Positions 55,751-64,000 of a stretch of DNA of 64,000 nucleotides are shown here, in pieces. Every line of letters starts with the position of its first letter. The first letter of the stretch is position 1. This DNA comes from JALOOB01 sp040766655 (GTDB lineage Bacteria; Chloroflexota; Anaerolineae; CG2-30-64-16): the NCBI GenBank assembly GCA_040766655.1, contig JAXGQB010000012.1, forward strand, positions 62,001-126,000, in the 5' to 3' direction. The position numbers and the translations under genes are program-made. A model generated the notes under the pieces. The model was not told where the DNA came from. It ran no database searches and saw only the letters and a program-made list of their open reading frames with translations.

Positions 55751-56709
55751 GCGATGAGGTAGTGCTTTCACACAACCTGGGCCTGGACCTCGTGCGCGCC
55801 ACTGAGGCAGCAGCCCTGGCCGCGGGTCGATGGCTGGGACTGGGCCGGCCGGACGAGGCCGACCGGGCCGCGTCGCGCGCCATGGCGGACGCCCTGCACA
55901 GCGTCGAGATGGACGGCAAGCTGTGCCTGGGCGACGAGGCGCGTACGGGCGGTGCTGCAGCGTTCATGACGGGCCAGAGGTTCGGCACGGGTCACGGGCC
56001 CGAGGTCGATGTGCTGGCGGACGCCATAGACGGCAAGCGCCTGTTGGCCGGCGGCTATCCGGGCGCGATCTCGGCCGTTGCCGTGGCGCCGCGCGGCGCC
56101 ATTCGCCCGCTCCGTGGCGCGCGCTACATGGAGAAGATCGTGGTCAACGGTGACGTTGCCCCCGCCCTGGTGCCGGAGTGTCTCGATGCCCCGGCCGCGT
56201 GGACGCTGGCGCTCGTCGCGCGCGCCAAAGGAAAACAGGTGCGCGACCTGGTCGTGTTCGTCCTGGACCGCCCGCGCCACGCGGACCTGGTGGACGAGAT
56301 CCGCGCGGCCGGCAGCCACGTGCTGCTGCGTCCCGGCGGCGAGATCTCCGGCGCGCTGCTCGCCAGCCTGCGTGACGGCAGCATCGACGTGCACATGGGC
56401 ACAGGCGGCGTGCTGCAGGCGCTCATCGCCACCTGTGCGGTCAAGGCGGCCGGCGGCGGCATGCTGGGCAGGCTCGTATCGGGCGCGCCGGGTCCCGTGC
56501 ACCGGGGTGGGGAGCCGCAGCCGATCCTCTCCCAGTCGCAATGGGTATCCGGATCCCAGCTCTTCTTCGCTGCGACCGGCGTCACCGATGGCCCGCTCTT
56601 CCAGGGCGTCCGTTATCATGGCGATCGGGCCAAATCAAGCTCCATCATCCTGCGCGCGGAGACGCACACCCGGCGCACCATCGTGGCCGAGCACATGCTC
56701 CACGAATGA
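55747..56709 (+). CDS. GlpX-like fructose-1,6-bisphosphatase (class II), divergent
   Basis: 320 residues. The class II bisphosphatase pattern is visible but altered: ATEAAALAAGRWLGLGRPDE, AADxAM-like ADRAASRAMADALHSVEMDG, GTGHGPEVDVLADAIDGKRL where typical enzymes read D-P-(L/I)-E-G-T, VLDRPRHADLVDEIRAAG, HMGTGGVLQALIATCAVKAA and GGEPQPILS. The usual GEGERDEAPML metal site appears as LGDEARTGGAA. The enzyme normally takes the 1-phosphate off fructose-1,6-bisphosphate in gluconeogenesis; the changed metal ligands leave substrate open. Translationally coupled to the SulP gene (ATGA overlap). Confidence 0.75.
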   Translation: MSDEVVLSHNLGLDLVRATEAAALAAGRWLGLGRPDEADRAASRAMADALHSVEMDGKLCLGDEARTGGAAAFMTGQRFGTGHGPEVDVLADAIDGKRLLAGGYPGAISAVAVAPRGAIRPLRGARYMEKIVVNGDVAPALVPECLDAPAAWTLALVARAKGKQVRDLVVFVLDRPRHADLVDEIRAAGSHVLLRPGGEISGALLASLRDGSIDVHMGTGGVLQALIATCAVKAAGGGMLGRLVSGAPGPVHRGGEPQPILSQSQWVSGSQLFFAATGVTDGPLFQGVRYHGDRAKSSSIILRAETHTRRTIVAEHMLHE

Positions 56710-56726
56710 GCCGCACGCCGCACACA

Positions 56727-56755
56727 TTGACACCGAACGCGCGCGAAGGTACAAT
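56727..56755 (+). promoter_or_regulatory. promoter of the formate dehydrogenase operon
   Basis: Perfect TTGACA (56727-56732), 17-nt spacer, TACAAT (56750-56755), 48 nt before the ATG at 56804. The best sigma70-type promoter in the window. Confidence 0.8.
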
Positions 56756-56803
56756 TCTCCTGTCACCAAATCCCACCGCGCAGTACTGAGATAGGAACCG
56801 CCC

Positions 56804-58555
56804 ATGCATGCATCGACCGTCACCTCCGCTGCACCGGCTGCGCAGCTCGATCCCAGCCGAATGGCTCAGCTCGAACAGGTGCTGGCCAGTTACGGGCCGC
56901 GCGGCCAGACCATCCTGCTGGAGGTGCTGCACGACGCGCAGGCCCTGTTCGATGGCTGGCTGCCCGAGCCCGCCCTGCGCCGGATTGCCGCCTATCTCCG
57001 CGTGCCACTCGCCGACGTCTACGGCGTCACTGAGTTCTACGACATGTTCCGCACCGAGCCGGTCGGCCGCCGGCTCATCCGCGTCTGCGTCGACGGCCCG
57101 TGCGCGGTGCGCGGCAGCGACGCGCTGCTGGCCGAGCTCAGCGAACGGTTGGGCTGTGCGCCCGGCTGCACCACGCCGGACGGTGCGGTGACGCTCGAGG
57201 CCGTGCGCTGCCTGGGACTGTGCGACCGCGCGCCGGCCGCGCTGCGCAACAACGTGCGCCATGCGCCCGCAACGGCCGACACCCTCTTCGACGGGTCGCC
57301 GGCGCCCGCACAGCTGCGGATCGGCGGGCTGGTCAAGGTCGCGCTGACCAATGTCGGCGTGGTCGACCCCACCAGCCTGGCCGACTACCGCGCTCAGGGC
57401 GGCATGGCCGCGCTGCGCAAGGTGCTGCGGGAGATGAGCCCTACCCAGGTGATCGAGCACATGAAGGCGAGCAAGCTCGTCGGCCGTGGCGGCGCGGCGT
57501 TCCCGGCCGGCCTGAAGTGGGAATATGCGGCGCGCAACCCCCGGCCACGCTACGTCATCTGCAACGCGGACGAGAGCGAGCCGGGTGCGTTCAAGGATCG
57601 CGTGCTCATGGACGGCGATCCGTTCCGGGTGATCGAGGGGCTGCTCATCGCCTGCTACGCGGTCGGCGCGGAGCACGCCTTCATCTACGTGCGCGGGGAG
57701 CACCGGCTGGGCTACGAACGCTTCAGCCAGGCGGTGGAGCAGCTGGATCAGGCGGGCTACCTGTGCGGCCAGTCGGTCGACGGACCGTTCGCCTGCAACA
57801 TCGAGGTGCGCCGGGGCGCGGGCGCCTACGTCTGTGGCGAAGAGACCGCGCTGATGGAGAGCATCGAGGGCAAGCGCGGCTTCCCGCGGCTGCGCCCGCC
57901 CTACCCGGTGGAGGCCGGCCTTTGGGGCCATCCCACGGTGATCAACAACGTGGAAACGCTGGCCAAGGTGCCATCGATCATCATGCACGGCCCCATCTGG
58001 TACAACGCTCTCGGCACCAGCGAGTCCGCGGGCACCAAGCTCTTCGCGGTCAGCGGGTCGGTGCAGCGCCCGGGCGTGTACGAGACGCCGTTCGGCATGA
58101 CCCTCCGCCACCTGGTCTACGACCTGGCGGGCGGGCTGCCCGAGGGCCGTACCATCCAGGGCGTGCTGACCGGGGGCGCGGCCGGCACCTTCCTCACCGC
58201 CGAACATCTCGATGTGCCGCTCACCTTCGAGCATTTCCGCAAGGTCGGGGGCACCATCGGCGCAGGCACGATCATGGTCTTCGACGATACGGTCGACATG
58301 GCCGATGTGCTGGCGCGCATCGGCGGATTCTTTGCCCACGAGAGCTGCGGCAAGTGCTACCCGTGCCAGATGGGCACGCAGCGGCAGGCCGAGATCCTGG
58401 CGCGCAGGGCACAGGGCGACAGGCGACGCGAAGATCTTCATGACCTGCAAGAACTTGCGGCAACGATGACGGATGCGAGCATCTGCGGTCTGGGGCAGGC
58501 GGCAGCGACGGCCATCGTGAGCGCACACACGCGCTGGCCGATGCTCTTCGAGTAG
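56804..58555 (+). CDS. NuoE-NuoF fusion: NADH-binding diaphorase subunit
   Basis: 583 residues. The N-terminal ~155 residues are the NuoE thioredoxin-like domain with [2Fe-2S] ligands C95, C100, C136 and C140 (VCVDGPCAVRG, VRCLGLCDRA). Residues ~190-583 are NuoF: FMN/NADH site GRGGAAFPAGLKWEYA, ICNADESEPGAFKDRVLMDG, RRGAGAYVCGEETALMESIE, and the [4Fe-4S] site ESCGKCYPCQMGT with a last Cys in SICGLG. It passes electrons between formate oxidation and NAD. First gene of a three-gene operon; the HoxU-like gene follows 12 bp later. Confidence 0.92.
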   Translation: MHASTVTSAAPAAQLDPSRMAQLEQVLASYGPRGQTILLEVLHDAQALFDGWLPEPALRRIAAYLRVPLADVYGVTEFYDMFRTEPVGRRLIRVCVDGPCAVRGSDALLAELSERLGCAPGCTTPDGAVTLEAVRCLGLCDRAPAALRNNVRHAPATADTLFDGSPAPAQLRIGGLVKVALTNVGVVDPTSLADYRAQGGMAALRKVLREMSPTQVIEHMKASKLVGRGGAAFPAGLKWEYAARNPRPRYVICNADESEPGAFKDRVLMDGDPFRVIEGLLIACYAVGAEHAFIYVRGEHRLGYERFSQAVEQLDQAGYLCGQSVDGPFACNIEVRRGAGAYVCGEETALMESIEGKRGFPRLRPPYPVEAGLWGHPTVINNVETLAKVPSIIMHGPIWYNALGTSESAGTKLFAVSGSVQRPGVYETPFGMTLRHLVYDLAGGLPEGRTIQGVLTGGAAGTFLTAEHLDVPLTFEHFRKVGGTIGAGTIMVFDDTVDMADVLARIGGFFAHESCGKCYPCQMGTQRQAEILARRAQGDRRREDLHDLQELAATMTDASICGLGQAAATAIVSAHTRWPMLFE

Positions 58556-58567
58556 ACGAGGGATGCC

Positions 58568-59221
58568 ATGGCAGAGATGATCTCACTCACTATCAACGGC
58601 CGGACGGTGCGAACGCCAGCTGGCACGACGATCCTCGAGGCTGCGCGCGGTGCAGGCGTCGAGGTCCCCACGCTGTGCTATCATCCCAACCTCACGGCAA
58701 ACGGCATCTGCCGGCTCTGTGTCGTGGAGGTGGTGGGTGCGCGTAATCTGCAGCCATCCTGCGTCGTGCCGGCCAGGGAGGGCATGGTGGTCAACACCGA
58801 GACCGAACGCGTCCTGACCGCGCGGCGGGTCATCCTCGAATTGCTGGCGTCCACGGTGGATCTGAGCGAAGCGCCCGAGGTGCTGGCCTACATGGAGCGC
58901 ATCGGCGCACGCTCCGACCGCTTCGCAGGCGGCGTGCGCCGCGAGTTCCCGGTGAAGGTGGACAACCCGTTCTACATCCGGGATTACGCCAAATGCGTGA
59001 TGTGCTGGCGCTGCATCCAGGTCTGCGCGGAGGATGTGCAGAACACCTACGCCCTCACCTGGGGTGGCCGGGGCATCCACAGCCACGTGGCGACCGCGTA
59101 CGATGCACCGATGCCCCAAACCACCTGCGTCTTCTGCGGCAACTGCGTCGGCGTCTGCCCCAGCGGTGCACTCAAAGGCAAGGCCGAGATGCCGGAACTG
59201 AACCAGGAAGGCCAGCCATGA
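58568..59221 (+). CDS. iron-sulfur electron-transfer subunit (HoxU/NuoG N-terminus type)
   Basis: 217 residues. [2Fe-2S] plant-type ferredoxin domain (C37, C48, C51, C65: TLCYHP, GICRLCVVEV, QPSC), then a His-Cys-type region, and two [4Fe-4S] clusters (CVMCWRCIQVC and CVFCGNCVGVCPSGAL). In soluble NAD-linked hydrogenases and formate dehydrogenases this subunit wires the molybdenum or nickel subunit to the NuoEF diaphorase. ATG 58568 has GGGATG upstream; the stop overlaps the next gene as ATGA. Confidence 0.9.
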   Translation: MAEMISLTINGRTVRTPAGTTILEAARGAGVEVPTLCYHPNLTANGICRLCVVEVVGARNLQPSCVVPAREGMVVNTETERVLTARRVILELLASTVDLSEAPEVLAYMERIGARSDRFAGGVRREFPVKVDNPFYIRDYAKCVMCWRCIQVCAEDVQNTYALTWGGRGIHSHVATAYDAPMPQTTCVFCGNCVGVCPSGALKGKAEMPELNQEGQP

Positions 59222-61413
59222 AAAGCGAATCAGTCGTCAGGTCCACCTGTTCGTTCTGCGGCGTGGGATGCCGCCTCGACCTCTACGTGCGCGATGGGCG
59301 CATCTTCCGCGCGGACGCGCCGTTCGATGCCGCGCCGAACTATGGGCGGCTGTGCGTCAAGGGCCGCTTCGGGTGGGACTACGTGCACCATCCAAGCCGG
59401 CTGACTGCGCCGCTCATCCGGCGCACGCCCCAGGCGCCGGGTCATCGCACGCCAGCCACAGATCGCTCGGACTGGCAGGAGGTCAGCTGGGACGAGGCGC
59501 TCAACTATGTGGCCGATCGGCTCATCGACCTGCGCGGCCGCCACGGCCCGGACAGCATCACCGGAAACGCGTGTGCCAAGGCGACGAACGAGGACAACTA
59601 CCTGCTCCAGAAGTTCCTGCGCGGGGTGGTCGGCACCAACAACGTGGATCACTGCGCGCGGCTGTGCCATGCGGGCAGCGTCACCGGCCTGCAGCTGGCG
59701 CTCGGCACCAGTGCGATGAGCAACTCCATCGCCGAGATGGCCGACCTCGAGTGCTTCATGGTGGTCGGCTCGAACACGACCGAGACGCATCCCGTCATCT
59801 CCACCTTCCTCAAGCAGGCGGTCGGGCGCCACGGCGCCGGGCACAACGGCGCACGCCTGATCGTGGCCGACCCCCGGCAGACCGAGATGACGGATTTCGC
59901 GGAGATCTGGCTGCGCCACCGCGCGGGCACCGACAGCGCCCTGTTCAACGCGATGGCCAACGTCATCGTCAGCGAGGGGCTGACCAACCAGGCGTTCATC
60001 GCGCAACGGACCGAGGGTTACGACGAGTACGTGGCCGACCTCATGGCCAAGACCCCGGAGTGGGGCGAACAGATCACGGGCGTCCCCGCGGCAGACATTC
60101 GCCGCGCCGCGCGCATCTACGCCACCGCCAACGCGGCAGCCACCTACTGGGGCATGGGCATCAGCCAGAGCACCCACGGGACCGACAATACCCTGACCCT
60201 GTCGAACCTGGCGCTGCTGTGCGGCCATATCGGGCGCCCGGGCACGGGCCTGAACCCCCTGCGCGGGCAGAACAACGTCCAGGGCTGCTCGGACGCCGGA
60301 GGCCTGCCCGCCTTCTACACGGCCTATCAGCTGGTGACCGATCCACAGGTTCGGGCGAAATTCGAGCAGGCCTGGGGCACGCCCTTGCCGCCGAAGCCGG
60401 GCCTGACGACCACCGAGTTCGTAGATGGCGTGCTGTCGGGCAGTGTGCGCGGCTGGTACGTCATGGGCGAGAACCCGTTGATGAGCGAGCCACACCAGAG
60501 CCACGCGCGCCATGCGGTCGAGCACCTCGAGTTGTTCGTCTCCCAGGACATCTTCCTCAACGAGTCGAACGTGTACGCGGACGTGGTGCTGCCTGCGGCG
60601 AGCTTCGCTGAGAAGGACGGCACCTTCACCAACTCGGACCGCCGGGTGCAGCGCGTGGGCGTCGCGGTCGCACCGCCCGGGCAGGCTCGGCCGGACTGGG
60701 AGATCCTCACCGACCTGGCGCACATCACGCTGGGCAAGATGGACCGCCCCCAGGCAGCCGCAAGTTGGTCCTACGGGAGCGCGGGCGACGTGTGGGAGGA
60801 GATGCGGCGGCTCACCCCCGATTTCTGGGGCATCGACTACGCGCGGCTGGCGCGCGAGGGCGGCGTCCACTGGCCCTGCCCGGCGCCAGATCATCCTGGC
60901 ACCCCCTATCTCTTCGAGCACACGTTCCCGCGCGGCCGGGGCAAGTTCTGGTCCGTGGAGTGGAAGACCGACAGCGAGCTGCCGGATGAGGCCTACCCGT
61001 TCGTGCTCAGCACTGGCCGCCTGCTCTACCACTGGCACGGGGGCACCCTGACGCGCGTGTCCGCGCTCGATGCGATCTGGCCCGAGTGCACGGTCGAGCT
61101 GCATCCCGCGGACGCGGAGCACCTGGGGGTCGCTTCCGGCGACTGGGTCGAGGTGGCCAGCCGCCGCGGCCACATCACCGCGCGGGCCCTGGTGACCGGC
61201 CGCTCCCCGCGCGGGCTCGTGTTCGTGCCGTTCCACTTCGCCGAGGCCGCGGCCAACGTCCTCACCGACAACCGGTTGGACGCGCGCGCGAAGATTCCCG
61301 ACTACAAGGTGTGCGCGGTACGGGTCACCCGGGCCGAGGCGCCCTCCGACCGGCCGGGCGCCGAAATCCCCCTGCTGGAGCGGGGCACGATCAAGGACCC
61401 GGTCGGAGACTGA
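59218..61413 (+). CDS. formate dehydrogenase catalytic subunit (molybdopterin)
   Basis: 731 residues of the molybdopterin oxidoreductase family. N-terminal [4Fe-4S] site C11-x2-C14-x3-C18 and C46 (STCSFCGVGCRLD, GRLCVKGRF). The active site is VDHCARLCHAGSVTG with Cys150-His151, so this is the Cys form and not a selenoprotein. Bis-MGD contacts: GSNTTETHPV, MGMGISQS-type GMGISQSTHGTDNT, GRPGTGLNPLRGQNNVQGCS, and the C-terminal HPADAEHLGVASGDWVEV and FAEAAANVLT. It oxidises formate to CO2 (or the reverse) and, with its two upstream partners, reduces NAD. No maturation gene (fdhD, mob) is present in the window. Confidence 0.92.
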   Translation: MKSESVVRSTCSFCGVGCRLDLYVRDGRIFRADAPFDAAPNYGRLCVKGRFGWDYVHHPSRLTAPLIRRTPQAPGHRTPATDRSDWQEVSWDEALNYVADRLIDLRGRHGPDSITGNACAKATNEDNYLLQKFLRGVVGTNNVDHCARLCHAGSVTGLQLALGTSAMSNSIAEMADLECFMVVGSNTTETHPVISTFLKQAVGRHGAGHNGARLIVADPRQTEMTDFAEIWLRHRAGTDSALFNAMANVIVSEGLTNQAFIAQRTEGYDEYVADLMAKTPEWGEQITGVPAADIRRAARIYATANAAATYWGMGISQSTHGTDNTLTLSNLALLCGHIGRPGTGLNPLRGQNNVQGCSDAGGLPAFYTAYQLVTDPQVRAKFEQAWGTPLPPKPGLTTTEFVDGVLSGSVRGWYVMGENPLMSEPHQSHARHAVEHLELFVSQDIFLNESNVYADVVLPAASFAEKDGTFTNSDRRVQRVGVAVAPPGQARPDWEILTDLAHITLGKMDRPQAAASWSYGSAGDVWEEMRRLTPDFWGIDYARLAREGGVHWPCPAPDHPGTPYLFEHTFPRGRGKFWSVEWKTDSELPDEAYPFVLSTGRLLYHWHGGTLTRVSALDAIWPECTVELHPADAEHLGVASGDWVEVASRRGHITARALVTGRSPRGLVFVPFHFAEAAANVLTDNRLDARAKIPDYKVCAVRVTRAEAPSDRPGAEIPLLERGTIKDPVGD

Positions 61414-61434
61414 CACCGCTCCACACGCCGCAGC

Positions 61435-61483
61435 GATCGACTTTCAGCCCGGCTTCCTCTCGAACGGGCCCGATCAGTCGATC
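61435..61483. terminator. hairpin downstream of the formate dehydrogenase operon
   Basis: GATCGACT (61435-61442) pairs with AGTCGATC (61476-61483), enclosing a GCCCG/CGGGC inner stem. It starts 21 nt past the stop. No U-run follows, so if it ends transcription it may need Rho or act as a 3' stabiliser. Confidence 0.4.
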
Positions 61484-61545
61484 GCTCGGCTTTGCTTGCG
61501 CACCCATCCGGCAGGCCGCCGGCACCGATGGACCTCCGGCGGCTG

Positions 61546-61576
61546 TTGCGCACTTTCCGGCATGATGTGATAGGAT
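61546..61576 (+). promoter_or_regulatory. candidate promoter of the DUF4032-like/pyruvate kinase operon
   Basis: TTGCGC (61546-61551), 19-nt spacer and TAGGAT (61571-61576) preceded by TGA, an extended -10. Leader of ~80 nt to the ATG at 61662. Long spacing makes it tentative. Confidence 0.35.
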
Positions 61577-61661
61577 TGGCCAGCGGAGACGTGTTTTGGC
61601 GCGCCTTCCCCCGGCCATTAAACTGAAATGGAGCCGTTCAGACCATCAAAGGAACGATTCG

Positions 61662-62717
61662 ATGGATGATGCCCAGCGCACCGCGCCATATCCTCCGGCA
61701 TTGGCCGCATACAAATACGATCAGTTGCGCTCCAAATCGTTGATCCGGCACCTGTTGCGATTGTTCAGGGAGCGCCCGGATGAGACACTGCTCTCCTTCG
61801 AGCAGGTGCATGAGCTGCTGCGCAGCCGATTCGAGATTGACCGGGGCACCCAGCCGATCGAGCTCTCGCGCATTGTCGGCAGCCTCGGCCGTTATCGCGA
61901 CTTCGACCGTGCCTTTCTGCCCCTCGAGGGCGCGAATTCGGAACGCTGGAAGCGTCTCGACGTGGCAATGAACGAGCTCCGCGACCTGCCGCCGATCGAT
62001 GTGTACCAGATCGGTGACGTGTACTTCGTCCGGGATGGCAATCATCGCGTCTCGGTGGCCAAGGCAAACCATATCGAATTCATCGAGGCGCGGGTCACCG
62101 AGATTCCCACCATGGTGAAGCTGACGCCGGAAGTCGACGTCGATGAGCTCATCATCAAGACAGAGTATGCGCACTTCCTGCGCCAGACCCACCTGGATGA
62201 AACCCGGCCCGATCAGCGCATCGAGTTGACGGAGCCGGGCCGATACCGGCTGCTGCTCGAACACATCGAGGTCCATCGCTACTACCTGGGCCTGCAGTGG
62301 GAGCGGGAACTCTCCACGGAGGAGGCTGCGGCCAGCTGGTACGACCTCGTCTATCTGCCCATCGTCGAGGCGATCGAAGAGACGGATATCCTCAGGCATT
62401 TTCCGAAGCGCACCGAAGCCGATCTTTATTTCTGGGTCGCCTATCACCGGGAGCGCCTGAAGGAACGCTACGGCGACATGCCGCCCGATCGCGAGGTCGC
62501 AGCGTCGCTGGTCGACAAGTTTAGCGGGCGCCCCATCGCTCGTTTCGTCAAGACGATTTCGCGCGCGATCGACGCAGCCATCCAGGCCGCATCCGAGACG
62601 CCCGAACCGCCGGCGCCCGCACCCCAGACCGGGCAGCCGGCCGAAGAACCTGACCCGCAGCCTGACGAAAGCAACCCTTCAAACACCAGCCAGACAGCTG
62701 AGGAGGAGGCCGCATGA
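61662..62717 (+). CDS. ParB/DUF4032-like protein coupled to pyruvate kinase
   Basis: 351 residues. Central ParB-like nuclease-fold signature: YQIGDVYFVRDGNHRVSVAK (~110-130), as in DUF4032 proteins. Before it are helices (SLIRHLLRLFRERPDETLLS, then FEQVHELLRSRFEIDRGTQP); after it, a domain with HIEVHRYYLGLQWERELSTE and YHRERLKERYGDMPPDR. The C-terminal ~60 residues are an acidic, Pro/Glu-rich disordered tail. GNHR-type proteins bind nucleotides or DNA; function not known. AAAGGA lies 8 nt before the ATG. The stop overlaps the pyruvate kinase start (ATGA), so production of both is linked. Confidence 0.75.
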   Translation: MDDAQRTAPYPPALAAYKYDQLRSKSLIRHLLRLFRERPDETLLSFEQVHELLRSRFEIDRGTQPIELSRIVGSLGRYRDFDRAFLPLEGANSERWKRLDVAMNELRDLPPIDVYQIGDVYFVRDGNHRVSVAKANHIEFIEARVTEIPTMVKLTPEVDVDELIIKTEYAHFLRQTHLDETRPDQRIELTEPGRYRLLLEHIEVHRYYLGLQWERELSTEEAAASWYDLVYLPIVEAIEETDILRHFPKRTEADLYFWVAYHRERLKERYGDMPPDREVAASLVDKFSGRPIARFVKTISRAIDAAIQAASETPEPPAPAPQTGQPAEEPDPQPDESNPSNTSQTAEEEAA

Positions 62718-64000
62718 TCTCACTTCTGCGCACCAAGATTGTCTGCACGATCGGTCCCGCAACCCAGACGCCCGAAGCGCTGACGCAGCTCATCCGCGCG
62801 GGGATGGATGTCGCACGCCTGAATTTTTCGCATGGAGATCATGCTTCTCATGCGCTGAGCATCCAACACATCCGCAAGGCATCAGCAGAGGTGGGCAAGC
62901 CGGTGGCCATCCTGGGGGATCTCCAGGGCCCCAAACTGCGCGTGGGCATCATGCAGGAAGGGGGCGTGCCCATCGCCGCGGGCGAAACACTCGTCCTCAC
63001 CACCGATCAGATCACGGGCGCCCCGGGCCGTGTGCCAGTGCAGTTCGAGCAGTTGCCCCAGGTGGTCACGGTCGGCGATCGCGTCATGATCGACGACGGG
63101 CTGCTCGAGGTCGTCGTCTCCGATGTGCGTGATAACGAGATCATCACCCGGGTCACGGTGGGCGGCCTGCTTACCTCGAACAAAGGCATGAACCTGCCGC
63201 GTGCAGCGCTCAGCATCCCGGCCATCACCGAGAAAGACCAGGAGAACCTGGCCTTTGCCATCGAACACGGCATCGACTGCGTCGCCCTGTCATTCGTGCG
63301 AACCGCGCAGGAGGTCTGGGACCTCAAGGGATACATCCGGCAGCTTTCCGCGTTCGGGCGACAAACCCCGGTTATTTCGAAGATCGAGAAGCCCGAGGCG
63401 ATCAACAACATCGACGAGATCATTGCGGCGTCCGATGGCATCATGGTCGCCCGCGGCGACCTGGGCATCGAGCTCTCCCCGGAAGCCGTGCCCATGTTGC
63501 AGAAGCTGATCATCACGAAGTGTAACCAGGTCGGCAAGCCGGTCATCACGGCCACGCAGATGCTCGACTCTATGATCCGCAATCCCCGCCCGACGCGCGC
63601 GGAAGCATCTGACGTCGCGAACGCCATCCTGGACGGGTCGGATGCCATCATGCTGTCCGGTGAGACTGCGTCCGGCAAGTATCCGTTGCAGGCAGTTCAG
63701 ACGATGGTGCGCATCGCGCTGGAGGTGGAGCGCGTCTATCTCGACTCGATGCGCAAGCAGGTGGCGGCAAAGGCCGGCCGCACGTTCGCCGAGGCCGTGT
63801 CGCACGCCACGGTTGAGACAGCCCTCGACCTGAGTGCGGCCGCGATCGTCACGCCGACGGTGTCCGGTTCCACCGCGAAGTCGGTGTCGCGCTTCCGGCC
63901 TCCGTGCCCCATCGTTGCCGTGACGCCCAGTCCGTTTGCACAGCGCGAGCTGGTGCTGTTCTGGGGCGTTTACCCGCTGCTTTCGCATCGCGGCACCACG
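62714..64000 (+). CDS. pyk: pyruvate kinase, 3' end beyond the window
   Basis: At least 429 residues; the gene is still open at the window edge. Converts phosphoenolpyruvate and ADP to pyruvate and ATP. Starts RTKIVCTIGPATQTPEALTQ; ARLNFSHGDH; GDLQGPKLRVG opens the B domain; then KDQENLAFAIEHGIDCVALS, the phosphoenolpyruvate/metal site ISKIEKPEAINNIDEII and MVARGDLGIEL, the signature ATQMLDSMIRNPRPTRAEAS, and LSGETASGKYP. The C-terminal regulatory domain begins at ~360. GGAGG lies 8 nt before ATG 62714, which overlaps the preceding stop by 4 nt. Confidence 0.95.
   Translation, partial: MISLLRTKIVCTIGPATQTPEALTQLIRAGMDVARLNFSHGDHASHALSIQHIRKASAEVGKPVAILGDLQGPKLRVGIMQEGGVPIAAGETLVLTTDQITGAPGRVPVQFEQLPQVVTVGDRVMIDDGLLEVVVSDVRDNEIITRVTVGGLLTSNKGMNLPRAALSIPAITEKDQENLAFAIEHGIDCVALSFVRTAQEVWDLKGYIRQLSAFGRQTPVISKIEKPEAINNIDEIIAASDGIMVARGDLGIELSPEAVPMLQKLIITKCNQVGKPVITATQMLDSMIRNPRPTRAEASDVANAILDGSDAIMLSGETASGKYPLQAVQTMVRIALEVERVYLDSMRKQVAAKAGRTFAEAVSHATVETALDLSAAAIVTPTVSGSTAKSVSRFRPPCPIVAVTPSPFAQRELVLFWGVYPLLSHRGTT

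Noticed and set aside
59650..59680. A selenocysteine formate dehydrogenase
   Set aside because: The active-site position is an ordinary Cys codon within an uninterrupted frame.
59230..61416. A 728-codon frame antisense to formate dehydrogenase
   Set aside because: Exact mirror of the real gene with low-complexity composition; the plus-strand frame has all family motifs.

Overview
The window looks like part of a GC-rich Chloroflexota chromosome (Anaerolineae or Caldilineae type). This is inferred from gene content, not proven. The clues are large secreted proteins with Pro/Thr-rich linkers and a YLPLI motif, META lipoproteins, an AbiEii-type nucleotidyltransferase module, an NAD-linked formate dehydrogenase, and dispersed word-like repeats (AACCTTCAACC, CTTCCATCTTCCATC) typical of such genomes. 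No rRNA, tRNA or CRISPR array was seen.

1-4.8 kb is a worn region. It has a broken toxin-antitoxin pair at the left edge, two fragments of HigA-type antitoxin genes, a two-domain META lipoprotein, and two truncated copies of one membrane-protein gene on either side of an intact polytopic membrane protein. 4.8-12.6 kb is a minus-strand operon with two sigma/anti-sigma pairs in tandem followed by small membrane proteins, one of which has a single-base frameshift. 12.7-20.9 kb holds further minus-strand genes: small membrane proteins, a DUF1905 protein predicted to be leaderless, a Crp/Fnr regulator overlapping an ADP-forming acetate-CoA ligase, a glycerophosphodiesterase, an Mrr-like nuclease, and a GT39-type glycosyltransferase carrying an in-frame 30-bp repeat array. 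21-28.1 kb carries a WD40 protein, a DMT transporter, a DUF1638 protein, a PAS protein, a GH13 glucosidase, a small toxin-antitoxin-like pair between 34-bp direct repeats, and PpnP.

28.13-31.71 kb is a head-to-tail dimer of a 1785-bp IS1634-type element with one 5-bp target duplication. It is followed by a nitroreductase, a MocD-MocE fusion (desaturase plus Rieske ferredoxin) and a lipoprotein nucleoside hydrolase.

36.9-45.6 kb is a minus-strand phage-derived cassette: small terminase candidate, large terminase, portal, small protein, protease-capsid fusion, small membrane protein, connector-like protein, fibre-like protein and a CHAT (caspase-like) protein. No integrase, tape measure, tail tube or lysozyme was recognised, and most gaps are packed with dispersed repeats and perfect hairpins. 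It may be domesticated or decayed. 45.9-50.7 kb holds acetyltransferases and an ABC-F gene whose leader has a 7-codon leader peptide and a strong intrinsic terminator, suggesting antibiotic-responsive attenuation.

50.9-64 kb is plus-strand: a secreted beta-propeller protein, a LysE exporter, a SulP-STAS-rhodanese transporter overlapping a GlpX-like phosphatase, an operon for a soluble NAD-linked formate dehydrogenase (NuoEF fusion, HoxU-like protein, molybdopterin subunit), a ParB/DUF4032-like protein, and pyruvate kinase running off the edge. Together these suggest an organism living on sugars and small organic acids, with formate oxidation feeding NAD and acetyl-CoA converted to acetate with ATP gain.
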